Translations under genes and position numbers: made by a program
Shown here: in pieces, positions 42,410-49,688 of the stretch
Layout of the letters: every line of letters starts with the position of its first letter
How positions within the stretch are numbered: the stretch's first letter is position 1
DNA from: CAZXSK01 sp964642855
GTDB lineage: Bacteria > Planctomycetota > Phycisphaerae > SM23-33
NCBI GenBank assembly: GCA_964642855.1
Contig: CAZXSK010000011.1
Coordinates: 10,448 to 74,447 of the forward strand
Direction: 5' to 3'
Length of the DNA: 64,000 nt
Notes under the pieces: model-generated
What the model saw: only the letters and a program-made list of their open reading frames with translations
What the model was told of the DNA's origin: nothing
Databases searched by the model: none

Positions 42410-43402
42410 TCATACGGGTTGGCAGAGGTCCAGCAGATCTCCCAGATCCGCCGTAGCGAGGCACATCGTCGTGTCGGCTGCGCCGTAGTAGATGCGGACC
42501 TCGCCACCGTCCTCCAGCAGCATCCCGGTCGGGAAGATCACGTCATTGCGGAAACCGCCTTCCGTCTCGTACGACGCTTCGGGGGCGATGAGGGGGGTCG
42601 GGGACATCCCCACGATACGGGAGGGCTGTTCGAGGTCCAGCAGCATGACGCCCGCGAAGTAGACCTTCTGCCACGGATAGGGCTCCCACCCGTTGATGCC
42701 TCGCTGGGGATCGCGGATGACGGCATGGAAGGTAGTCAGCCAGCCACGTTCGGTGCGGATGGGCGGCGCGCCGGGGCCGATCTTGTCGTTGGCGAAGGGC
42801 ACGTCTTCCACGCCCAGCACCAGCTCGCTGTTGCCCCAGTACACCAGGTCGGGCGAGTCACTCAGCCAGAGGTCAAAGCGATCGATCCCGCCCCGGCTGT
42901 AGACGGGGAAAGGCCGCTCCAGGCGGACGAACTTCCCGCCGATGCGCTCGGGGAACAGCACCATGTTCCGGTTGTCGGGCACGCTCATCGACAGAATGTC
43001 GAAATGATCGAAATCGTCGGTGACGGCTACTCCGCCCCGGACGCCGTGTTGGGTGTCGACCGCGAAGCACATCACGCACCGACCGTCGATGACGGTCAGT
43101 CGCGGATCGTAGCCGCGGCGGATCTCGTCATCGCGCAGGTCGAAACACGCCGACGGCTGAACGTCCCAGGAGATCCCGTCGTCGCTGAAAGCCAGCCCCA
43201 GGTTCGTGCCCTCAAAACGGGTCTGCTCGTCCCAGCCGTAATCGTTGCGGAAGACCATGACGTAGCGCCCCTGGTACTTGGCAATTCCAGCGTTGAACAC
43301 CAGGTCGGAATCGAAGGGCACGTGCTGGGAGGTGAGGATGGGATTGCCCTCCAGGCGTGCAATTGCTGGGCTGGTCCTGAACGACTTCCAATCGGCGGCC
43401 AA
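42410..43402 (-). CDS. GH130-family beta-mannoside phosphorylase-like enzyme
   Basis: 330 residues from a TTG start at 43402 (CAGGAG upstream with 7-bp spacing); the upstream ATG at 43567 would add ~55 unrelated residues. The start LEGNPILTS, FNAGIAKYQGRYVMVFRND, DPRLTVIDGRCVM and GPGAPPIRTERGWLTTFH are GH130 motifs. The family phosphorolyses beta-mannosides (e.g. mannosyl-glucose or mannosyl-GlcNAc) to mannose-1-phosphate. manC earlier in the window uses mannose-1-phosphate, though the genes are far apart. Exact substrate cannot be assigned. Confidence 0.85.
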   Translation of the reverse strand: MAADWKSFRTSPAIARLEGNPILTSQHVPFDSDLVFNAGIAKYQGRYVMVFRNDYGWDEQTRFEGTNLGLAFSDDGISWDVQPSACFDLRDDEIRRGYDPRLTVIDGRCVMCFAVDTQHGVRGGVAVTDDFDHFDILSMSVPDNRNMVLFPERIGGKFVRLERPFPVYSRGGIDRFDLWLSDSPDLVYWGNSELVLGVEDVPFANDKIGPGAPPIRTERGWLTTFHAVIRDPQRGINGWEPYPWQKVYFAGVMLLDLEQPSRIVGMSPTPLIAPEASYETEGGFRNDVIFPTGMLLEDGGEVRIYYGAADTTMCLATADLGDLLDLCQPV

Positions 43403-43569
43403 GGCGCGTCTCCTGTCAGGGGTGTTTTGCGGCGAAAGACGCGCATTTTCCCCGATCGGATGCCTCGGGCAAGGAAAAAGAAGGCCCGTCCGTTGACGGT
43501 TGACTTTCCCCCCGGCCCCACGATACACAGGTAGCGAGTCCCAACCCCCTGTGGAGGCGGGAAACAACG

Positions 43570-43734
43570 ATGGACAGGAATCTCATCATCGGCCTGGCGG
43601 TGCTGGCGTTCGCAGTCACCACGATGTCCGCGCTGGTCCTCTGGAGCCGGGCGATCATCCAGCGCATCGGGCGGACCTCGGCCAGGTCAGCCCGGGCGAT
43701 CCAGTATGTCCTGAAGGTGCGAAAGCGTGGCTGA
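43570..43734 (+). CDS. Small single-helix membrane protein
   Basis: 54 residues, below the usual cutoff. ATG 43570; one hydrophobic helix (about 5-25: LIIGLAVLAFAVTTMSALVLW), then a basic, helical tail. The ORF ends 8 bp inside the start of the permease gene, so the two are likely coupled. No family known. Plausible accessory subunit or leader for the transporter. Confidence 0.45.
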   Translation: MDRNLIIGLAVLAFAVTTMSALVLWSRAIIQRIGRTSARSARAIQYVLKVRKRG

Positions 43735-46003
43735 GCGTCCCCAGGTAACCACCGAACTGTCCCGCGACCTGAACCTCTTCCATATCACCATGATGGGGCT
43801 GGGGATGATGATCGGGGCGGGGGTGTTCGTGGGCATCGGCCTGTCGATCCAGGGGGCAGGGACCGGAGGCCTGCTGCTGACGATGGCGCTCAACGGGCTG
43901 ATCGCGCTGTTCTCGGCGATGAGTTTCGCGGAGCTTTCCTCGGCCATTCCCCGCGCGGGCGGGGCATACAATTTCGCCCGCATCGGATTCGGACGCGGGC
44001 CGAGTTTCCTGGCCGGCTGGATGGAGTGGCTGGCGTCCTCGGCTGCGGGGGGATTCTACGCCGTGGTCTTCGCGACCTTCACCGTGCGCTACTTCAACCC
44101 GCTGCTTCAGCTGGGGCTCGAGCCCCGTGGCGCGGCAGAGGGAATCATCATCCGTTTGGTTGCCATGCTGGCGGCGGGCCTGTTTGTCTACATCAACTTC
44201 CGGGGCTCCAGCGAGACGGGCAAGATCGGGGCGGTGTTCACCATCGGGCAGATGCTCTTTGTCCTGTCCATCGGCGTGGTGGGCATCGCGGTGGCGTTCT
44301 TCGACCCGGCCAGGCTGGAGAACTTCGACCCGTTCATTCATCCGGACGGCTGGTGGAAGCTGCTGGGCACGATGGGGGTGATCTACGTCGCGTTCGAGGG
44401 GTTCGAGGTCATCGCCCAGGCCGGCGACGAGACCATCAATCCGCGCAAGAACGTGCCCAAGGCGATGCTCTACTCGGTGATGATCGTCACGCTGACGTAC
44501 CTGGCCGTGGCGTTCGCGTCGGTCGTGGCGATCAAGGGTGAAGGCGACGTGCGCGTCTGGATGGAAACCAACGAGATGGAGCGGATCGATTTCTTCCGCG
44601 CCGCCGCTGCGAGGCTGCTGACACCCGGGGTCGGCGGGTTGCTGGTGACCCTGGCGGTGGTTTTCTCTGCGACCAGCGCGCTGAACGCGACGATCTACTC
44701 CGCTACGCGCGCTTCCTACGCGCTGGGGCGCGACGGCATGCTCATGCCCGTGTTCGCGAAGATCCACCCTCGCCGGCAGACGCCCTACGGCGCGCTGGGC
44801 TTCACCAGCGTCATCGTGCTGATCGTCGCAGGGGTGATGCATTACGAAGACGCCTCCGCCACCGCGAGCATCATGTTCCTGCTGCTGTTTTTCGTGGTGA
44901 ACGTCTGCGTGATCCGCATCCGTCGGAACCTTGGCGACGAACTGGAGTACGGCTACCTGATGCCTCTGTTCCCACTGTTCCCGATCCTGGCGATTGTCTG
45001 CCAGGTCGCCCTGTGTGGCGGGATTCTGATGGAAAGCTGGGTCGCATGGGCGATCGCCGTTCCGTGGGTGTTGGCCGGTGTGGTGCTCTACAACGTCTAT
45101 TCACGCAGCCGGGCCCACGCCAGCGAGCACGACATCCACGTGCTGGAGGAGATCGAAGCCGCCGAGCCCGGCCGGCAGCGCGTGATGGTTTCCGTGGCCA
45201 ACCCCGCCAACGCGCTGGAACTGGTGCAGGCGACCTACCGCCTTTGCCAGACGCGCCAGGACCCGCGCGTGGAACTGCTGCACATGGTGCCCGTGCCCGA
45301 CCAGGTCCCGCTGTCCGACGCCGAGCAGTACGCCTTCGCCGGGCGCGAGGCGATTCTCGAGACCATGCTCTACCTCGCGCCACAGTTCCCGATTTCCACG
45401 CACCTGCGCTACTGCCGCGCCCCGGCGAGGGGGATCGTCTCGGCCGTCCGGGAGAAGAAGGTGAACCTCCTGATCATGGGCTGGCACGGCCGGCGGCGCC
45501 ACAGGCTGTTCCGTCTGGGCTCGACGATCGACCCGGTCATCGAGCGGTCGCCGTGCGACGTGGTGGTCATGAAAAACTGCGGGGGCAACCGCAAGTTCAA
45601 GAGCGTGCTGGTTCCCCTGGCCGGCGGGCCCAACGGCGCGCTGGCGCTGGAGATCGCCGCTGCCCTGGCCGACCCTGACGACGGACAGGTCACGGCGTTT
45701 ACCGTTCGTCGGCACGACCAGAAGTTCAACCTGGAAGCGTTCGTCGAGCAGAACCAGCCTCGCATGGCGATTCCGCCCCAGCGCGTGCAGACGCGGACCG
45801 TCGCGGCCGGCGACGTGGTCGAGGCGATCCTGCACGAAGCTGACAGCCACGACCTGGTCGTGCTGGGCTGCACGCGCGAGTCCGCCTTGGCGCGGATCGG
45901 TCACAACCCGGTGCCCGAGACCGTCGCCAGCCGCTGCGAAAAGCCCATCGTCATGACGCGCTCGGTCACCGGCGTACAGTCGTGGCTGCGGCGATGGATC
46001 TGA
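43727..46003 (+). CDS. APC-superfamily permease fused to two universal-stress-protein domains
   Basis: 758 residues from a GTG start. Residues ~15-450 form a 12-helix amino-acid/polyamine permease: GAGVFVGIG early, then SFAELSSAIPRAGGAYNFARIGFG and a typical EGFEVIAQAGDETINPRKNVPK loop. After a linker come two USP-like domains (about 480-615 and 620-755). The first has a USP nucleotide-binding signature (GWHGRRRHRLFRLGST). The second lacks a clean motif. Such fusions probably allow the transporter to sense ATP or stress. Confidence 0.88.
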   Translation: MAERPQVTTELSRDLNLFHITMMGLGMMIGAGVFVGIGLSIQGAGTGGLLLTMALNGLIALFSAMSFAELSSAIPRAGGAYNFARIGFGRGPSFLAGWMEWLASSAAGGFYAVVFATFTVRYFNPLLQLGLEPRGAAEGIIIRLVAMLAAGLFVYINFRGSSETGKIGAVFTIGQMLFVLSIGVVGIAVAFFDPARLENFDPFIHPDGWWKLLGTMGVIYVAFEGFEVIAQAGDETINPRKNVPKAMLYSVMIVTLTYLAVAFASVVAIKGEGDVRVWMETNEMERIDFFRAAAARLLTPGVGGLLVTLAVVFSATSALNATIYSATRASYALGRDGMLMPVFAKIHPRRQTPYGALGFTSVIVLIVAGVMHYEDASATASIMFLLLFFVVNVCVIRIRRNLGDELEYGYLMPLFPLFPILAIVCQVALCGGILMESWVAWAIAVPWVLAGVVLYNVYSRSRAHASEHDIHVLEEIEAAEPGRQRVMVSVANPANALELVQATYRLCQTRQDPRVELLHMVPVPDQVPLSDAEQYAFAGREAILETMLYLAPQFPISTHLRYCRAPARGIVSAVREKKVNLLIMGWHGRRRHRLFRLGSTIDPVIERSPCDVVVMKNCGGNRKFKSVLVPLAGGPNGALALEIAAALADPDDGQVTAFTVRRHDQKFNLEAFVEQNQPRMAIPPQRVQTRTVAAGDVVEAILHEADSHDLVVLGCTRESALARIGHNPVPETVASRCEKPIVMTRSVTGVQSWLRRWI

Positions 46004-46043
46004 CGGCCCGCCCGCCGGGGGTCCGCACGGGCAGCGGCGCATG

Positions 46044-46079
46044 AAAAAGGCCCGGAAGCGTCGACGCGCTGCCGGGCCC
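46044..46079 (-). terminator. Terminator of the Gfo/Idh gene
   Basis: Stem GGCCCGG.../...CCGGGCC with an inner GCG/CGC helix. On the minus strand it is followed by TTTTTCATG. It lies 22 bp past the stop at 46101 and also ends near the convergent permease gene. Confidence 0.8.
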
Positions 46080-46100
46080 GATTCTGCCTGACGTCGGGCG

Positions 46101-47177
46101 TCAGTTGATCTTCACCTCTTTGCCCTTCGTGCCGGACTGGTAGATCGCGTGAATGATCTTCTGCGTCCAGATCGCCTCGGAGGCGGGCACGGACACGGGC
46201 TTGTCGTGCAGGATATTCCAGGCGAAGTCGGCGACCTGCTTCTCGTGGTGCGTCCAGCCGCTTCGCTTGCCCTGCAGGTCGAGCATCTGCACGTAGTTGG
46301 GCGTGCAGTCGGTCAGGTGGCCGTTGAGTTCCAGCTGGACGTTCAGGGGCGAAAGCCCCGCCCCGCCCTTGGTGCCCACCACGTGGTTCTTCATGCCGCC
46401 GTCGGGCAGGTTCACGTTGAACGAGCACTCGATGTTCATCGTCGCGCCCGTCTCGAACCGCACGATCGCGCAGGCGAAGTCTTCGACGGTGTAGGTCTTG
46501 TGATCCCAGGGCCCAAAGCTGCCCATGTGACCGGGCTGGTCGCCGATCGTCCGGTAGCTGGCGCCGCTGACGCTCACCGGACGCGGGCAGCCCATCATCC
46601 ACCACGTCAGGTCGATCATGTGCACGCCGATGTCGATCAGCCCGCCGCCGCCTTGCTCTTCCATCCGGCCGAACACGCCCCAACTCGGCACGCCGCGACG
46701 GCGAACCGCCTGGCAGCGAGCGTAGTAGATGTCGCCCAGCGAGCCGTCGTCCACGAGTTTGCGGACGAACTCCGCCTCCGGCCGGTAGCGGTGCATCAGG
46801 CCGATCTGCACCTGCCGCCCTGCCTTTTCGGCCGCGTCGACCATGCGCTTGGCCTCGGCGGGCGTCATGGCCATGGGCTTTTCGCACATCACGTGCTTGC
46901 CCGCGCGGACGGCGTCGATGGTCTGCCCGGCGTGGTAGCGGTTGGGCGTGCAGATCGTGACCACGTCTACGTCGTCGAGCTTCAGCAGCTTTTTGTAGTC
47001 GGTAAAGCAGCGGGTCTCGTCGACGCCCCATTCCCTGGATCGCGACTGGAGGTTCTCTTCGCTCACGTCGGCCAGGGCGACCACCTCGCCCAGCCCGCTC
47101 TTGGTGTACCCGTTGTAATGCACGCGGGAAATGCCACCCGCTCCGATGATCCCCACCCTCAACTTCTTCCTGGCCAT
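46101..47177 (-). CDS. Gfo/Idh/MocA-type oxidoreductase
   Basis: 358 residues from ATG 47177 (AAGGAGAG upstream). The NAD(P)-binding site is VGIIGAGGISRVHYNGY. ICTPNRYHAG and KHVMCEKPMAMTPAEAK (the EKP motif) are typical, and the C-terminal domain has the GGGGLIDIGVHMIDLTWWMMG helix with the catalytic H (IGVHMID). It would reduce or oxidise a sugar or inositol-like substrate in the cytoplasm. Substrate unknown. Confidence 0.92.
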   Translation of the reverse strand: MARKKLRVGIIGAGGISRVHYNGYTKSGLGEVVALADVSEENLQSRSREWGVDETRCFTDYKKLLKLDDVDVVTICTPNRYHAGQTIDAVRAGKHVMCEKPMAMTPAEAKRMVDAAEKAGRQVQIGLMHRYRPEAEFVRKLVDDGSLGDIYYARCQAVRRRGVPSWGVFGRMEEQGGGGLIDIGVHMIDLTWWMMGCPRPVSVSGASYRTIGDQPGHMGSFGPWDHKTYTVEDFACAIVRFETGATMNIECSFNVNLPDGGMKNHVVGTKGGAGLSPLNVQLELNGHLTDCTPNYVQMLDLQGKRSGWTHHEKQVADFAWNILHDKPVSVPASEAIWTQKIIHAIYQSGTKGKEVKIN

Positions 47178-47346
47178 GGACGTCTCTCTCCTTGCTGCGT
47201 TGTGTATCCAAACGGAACTGCGCCCCGGTCGACCCCCGGCGGGGCACTCAAAGCGAACTGACCTACCCCCCACGACCCGCGAATGCAAGCCTTTCGGTCC
47301 GGTTTTTCGTCCACGCGGACGCGCGGAGATTTCGCCCGTTTTCCCG

Positions 47347-47375
47347 TTGACCCCGCCACCGGACGGGGGTATATC
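47347..47375 (+). promoter_or_regulatory. Candidate sigma70-type promoter for the ABC exporter leader
   Basis: TTGACC (5/6), exactly 17 bp spacer, then TATATC (4/6). The predicted transcript starts near 47382, 46 bp before the leader ORF. Confidence 0.6.
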
Positions 47376-47427
47376 CGAATTCCGCGGGCGGCCCATCGCC
47401 CGCTCAGCACGCGAAGGAACCCGGCGC

Positions 47428-47526
47428 ATGACCCCGATCATCCGCATCCTGGTGGACGTAGCCAAGCCGACCTGCGGCGCCGCTGTGCGCCGTTGGTTTG
47501 GCGGCCCGGCCGCTGCGAGCGGGTGA
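47428..47526 (+). CDS. Putative 32-residue leader peptide
   Basis: ATG with AAGGA 10 bp upstream. Product is 32 residues, starting MTPIIRILVDVAKPTC and ending PAAASG, with ARRWF-like VRRWF in the middle. Its last codons (GCG AGC GGG T) are the upstream copy of the 10-mer GCGAGCGGGT, whose second copy forms the 3' arm of the terminator. This overlap of a stop codon with a competing stem is the hallmark of translation-coupled attenuation. Similar to leader ORFs of exporter genes, but the peptide itself is not recognised. Confidence 0.5.
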   Translation: MTPIIRILVDVAKPTCGAAVRRWFGGPAAASG

Positions 47527-47557
47527 CCTTCGCGAGCGTTTCTGCGAATTGCTTCCG

Positions 47558-47588
47558 ACCCGCTTGCCGCACGCGAGCGGGTTTTTTC
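47558..47588 (+). terminator. Terminator with alternative pairing (putative attenuator)
   Basis: ACCCGCTTGC (47558-47567) pairs with GCGAGCGGGT (47573-47582): ten pairs with one G-U, 5-nt loop, then TTTTTTCG. The same left arm can pair equally well with GCGAGCGGGT at 47515-47524, inside the leader ORF, which would prevent this terminator. Confidence 0.75.
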
Positions 47589-47611
47589 GTGGGGTGTGCC
47601 CCGTCCCGTTC

Positions 47612-47630
47612 GCCCGGCTTCGGGCTTTTC
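47612..47630 (+). terminator. Second, smaller terminator in the ABC leader
   Basis: GCCCG, loop GCTT, CGGGC, then TTTTC. It lies 24 bp after the first terminator and 110 bp before the ABC start. Confidence 0.55.
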
Positions 47631-47739
47631 GCCCGACGGATGAAACTTTGGCCTGCGAACCTTGTTGGGCTGGATACCCTCCGGCGGCGATACGCCGGCC
47701 GGACGCTTCGCCAGCCCCCAGCAGACGGGTAGAACGAAC

Positions 47740-49656
47740 ATGACTTCCGCATCGTCGAACCAAGACAAGCCGTCCCGGCTCGCAACCCTGTGGGCGTTCA
47801 TGAAGGGCTTCCGCACGCTGTACCTCGGGGCGATCCTTGCGCTGTTGTTTGCCGTGCTGATCTCTTACGTCCGACCACTGATTATCGGGGCGACCATCGA
47901 CAGCGTCATCGGCGACCAGCCGCCGGGCTGGCCTGGCTGGGTCACCGCGCCGATCGAGCGGCTGGGGGGCACGAGCATGCTCGCGCGCAATCTCTGGGCG
48001 TGCGGCCTGGCGATCGTGCTGCTCACCGCAGCCAGCGGTGGGTTCATGTATCTCAAAGGGCGCTGGGCAGCCAGCGCAGCCGAGGGCATCGCACGCCGGA
48101 TCCGCGACCGGCTCTACGACCAGCTCCAAAGCCTGCCCCTGACCTTCCACGACCGCCACGACACCGGCGACCTCGTCCAGCGGTGCACGTCCGACGTCGA
48201 GACCATCCACGTGTTTCTCTCCCTGCAGGTCACCGAGGTAGGCCGGGCGATCATCCAGGTGCTGGCCGTGCTGCCGATCATGCTCTACCTCAACGTCACG
48301 ATGACCGGCGTGTCGATGCTGCTGATCCCGGTGATCCTGGTCGGCACGGTGATCTTCTTCCTGAAGGTCCGCACCGCGTTCCAGCGATCCGACGAAGCCG
48401 AGGGACGCATGACCGCCCGGCTGCAGGAGAACATCACCGGCATCCGTGTGGTGCGCGCCTTCGCCCGGCAGGACTTCGAAAGCCGGCGGTTCGCCGAAAG
48501 GAACGCCGAGTTCCGCGACCTCGACTACCGGCTGATCCGGCTGCTGGCGTGGTACTGGTCGATCTCCGATTACATCTGTTTCGCCCAGCGCGGGCTGGTG
48601 CTGTTCGCCGGGGCTTACATCGTCTCGCGGGGCAGGATGACCATCGGCGAGCTGGTGATCTTCCTGTGGTTCGTCGACCAGTTCCTCTGGCCGATCCGGC
48701 GGATGGGCCGGACCCTGACCGATCTCAGCAAGGCGCTGGTTTCGGTGGGCAGGCTGGGCGACATCCTGCACGAGTCGCGGGAGATCGACGACACCGACGC
48801 CCCCACGCCCGACCTGCGCATCGAGGGGCGCGTGGAGTTCCGGGACGTGCACTTCGCCTTCGAAAGGCCCGCAGGCCTGACCGCCGCCCAGGACGCCCCG
48901 GGCGAAGACGGGCAACCGTCCGATTCCTCCGATCACGTGCTGCGCGGCGTGAGTTTCGTCGCCGAGCCCGGACAGACCGTCGCCATCCTGGGCCCCAGCG
49001 GCTCGGGCAAGAGCACGATCATCAACCTGCTGCTGAGGCTGTACGACTACCGGCGGGGCAGCATTCGCCTGGACGACGCCGAGCTGCGCGACCTCGACCG
49101 GCGGGCCGCCCGGTCCCAGTTCGGCGTGATCATGCAGCAGCCGTTCCTGTACTCCAAGAGCCTGCGGGAGAACATCAAGCTCGCCCGCGGCGCCGCCAGC
49201 GACGACGAGATGATCGAGGCCACGCAGATCGCCTGCGTGCACGATTCGGTTGCCTCCTTCGAGCACGGCTACGACACCGTCGTCGGCGAGCGCGGCGTGA
49301 CGCTCTCGGGCGGACAGCGCCAGCGCGTGGCGTTGGCGCGGGCGATTCTCAAGGATCCGCCCGTGCTGATCCTCGACGACGCCCTGTCTGCCGTCGACAC
49401 GCAGACCGAGGCGATGATCCTCCGCGCCCTCAAGCAGCGGCGGGGGCGGCACACCACGCTGCTGATCGCCCACCGGCTGAGCACGCTGATGCACGCCGAC
49501 CGGATCCTCGTGCTCGACCACGGGCGCATCGTGCAGCGAGGCACGCACGAACAGCTCGTCACGCGCGACGGCCTGTACCGCAGGCTGTGGACCATCCAGA
49601 ACTCCCTGGAGGATGACCTCCGGGACGACGTAGAGCAGCCGGCGCCGGCGTCCTGA
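47740..49656 (+). CDS. ABC exporter half-transporter, degenerate catalytic site
   Basis: 638 residues from ATG 47740. Six-helix exporter domain (about 25-340) and an ATPase domain. Walker A GPSGSGKST is near residue 417, signature LSGGQRQ near 521 is canonical, H-loop IAHRLST is present. Walker B reads LILDDALSAVD: Asp replaces the catalytic Glu. Together with the next gene this forms a heterodimeric exporter in which one ATP site is inactive. Substrate unknown: lipids, drugs or peptides are all possible. The upstream leader suggests controlled expression. Confidence 0.9.
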   Translation: MTSASSNQDKPSRLATLWAFMKGFRTLYLGAILALLFAVLISYVRPLIIGATIDSVIGDQPPGWPGWVTAPIERLGGTSMLARNLWACGLAIVLLTAASGGFMYLKGRWAASAAEGIARRIRDRLYDQLQSLPLTFHDRHDTGDLVQRCTSDVETIHVFLSLQVTEVGRAIIQVLAVLPIMLYLNVTMTGVSMLLIPVILVGTVIFFLKVRTAFQRSDEAEGRMTARLQENITGIRVVRAFARQDFESRRFAERNAEFRDLDYRLIRLLAWYWSISDYICFAQRGLVLFAGAYIVSRGRMTIGELVIFLWFVDQFLWPIRRMGRTLTDLSKALVSVGRLGDILHESREIDDTDAPTPDLRIEGRVEFRDVHFAFERPAGLTAAQDAPGEDGQPSDSSDHVLRGVSFVAEPGQTVAILGPSGSGKSTIINLLLRLYDYRRGSIRLDDAELRDLDRRAARSQFGVIMQQPFLYSKSLRENIKLARGAASDDEMIEATQIACVHDSVASFEHGYDTVVGERGVTLSGGQRQRVALARAILKDPPVLILDDALSAVDTQTEAMILRALKQRRGRHTTLLIAHRLSTLMHADRILVLDHGRIVQRGTHEQLVTRDGLYRRLWTIQNSLEDDLRDDVEQPAPAS

Positions 49657-49688
49657 CCCGCCCGCCTGGCTGCTCCGAGGACAACACG

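Larger units (their letters stand above)
47178..47739. other. Divergent 562-bp region with ABC-operon leader
   Basis: The region between the Gfo/Idh gene (minus) and the ABC exporter (plus) holds, in order on the plus strand: a promoter (47347-47375), a 32-codon leader ORF (47428-47526), a strong terminator with alternative pairing (47558-47588), a second terminator (47612-47630), then ~110 bp to the ABC start. Confidence 0.6.

Noticed and set aside
43403..43567. ATG start for the GH130 gene 55 codons upstream
   Set aside because: The extra residues have no similarity to the family, whereas TTG at 43402 has a well-placed ribosome binding site and gives the normal N-terminus.
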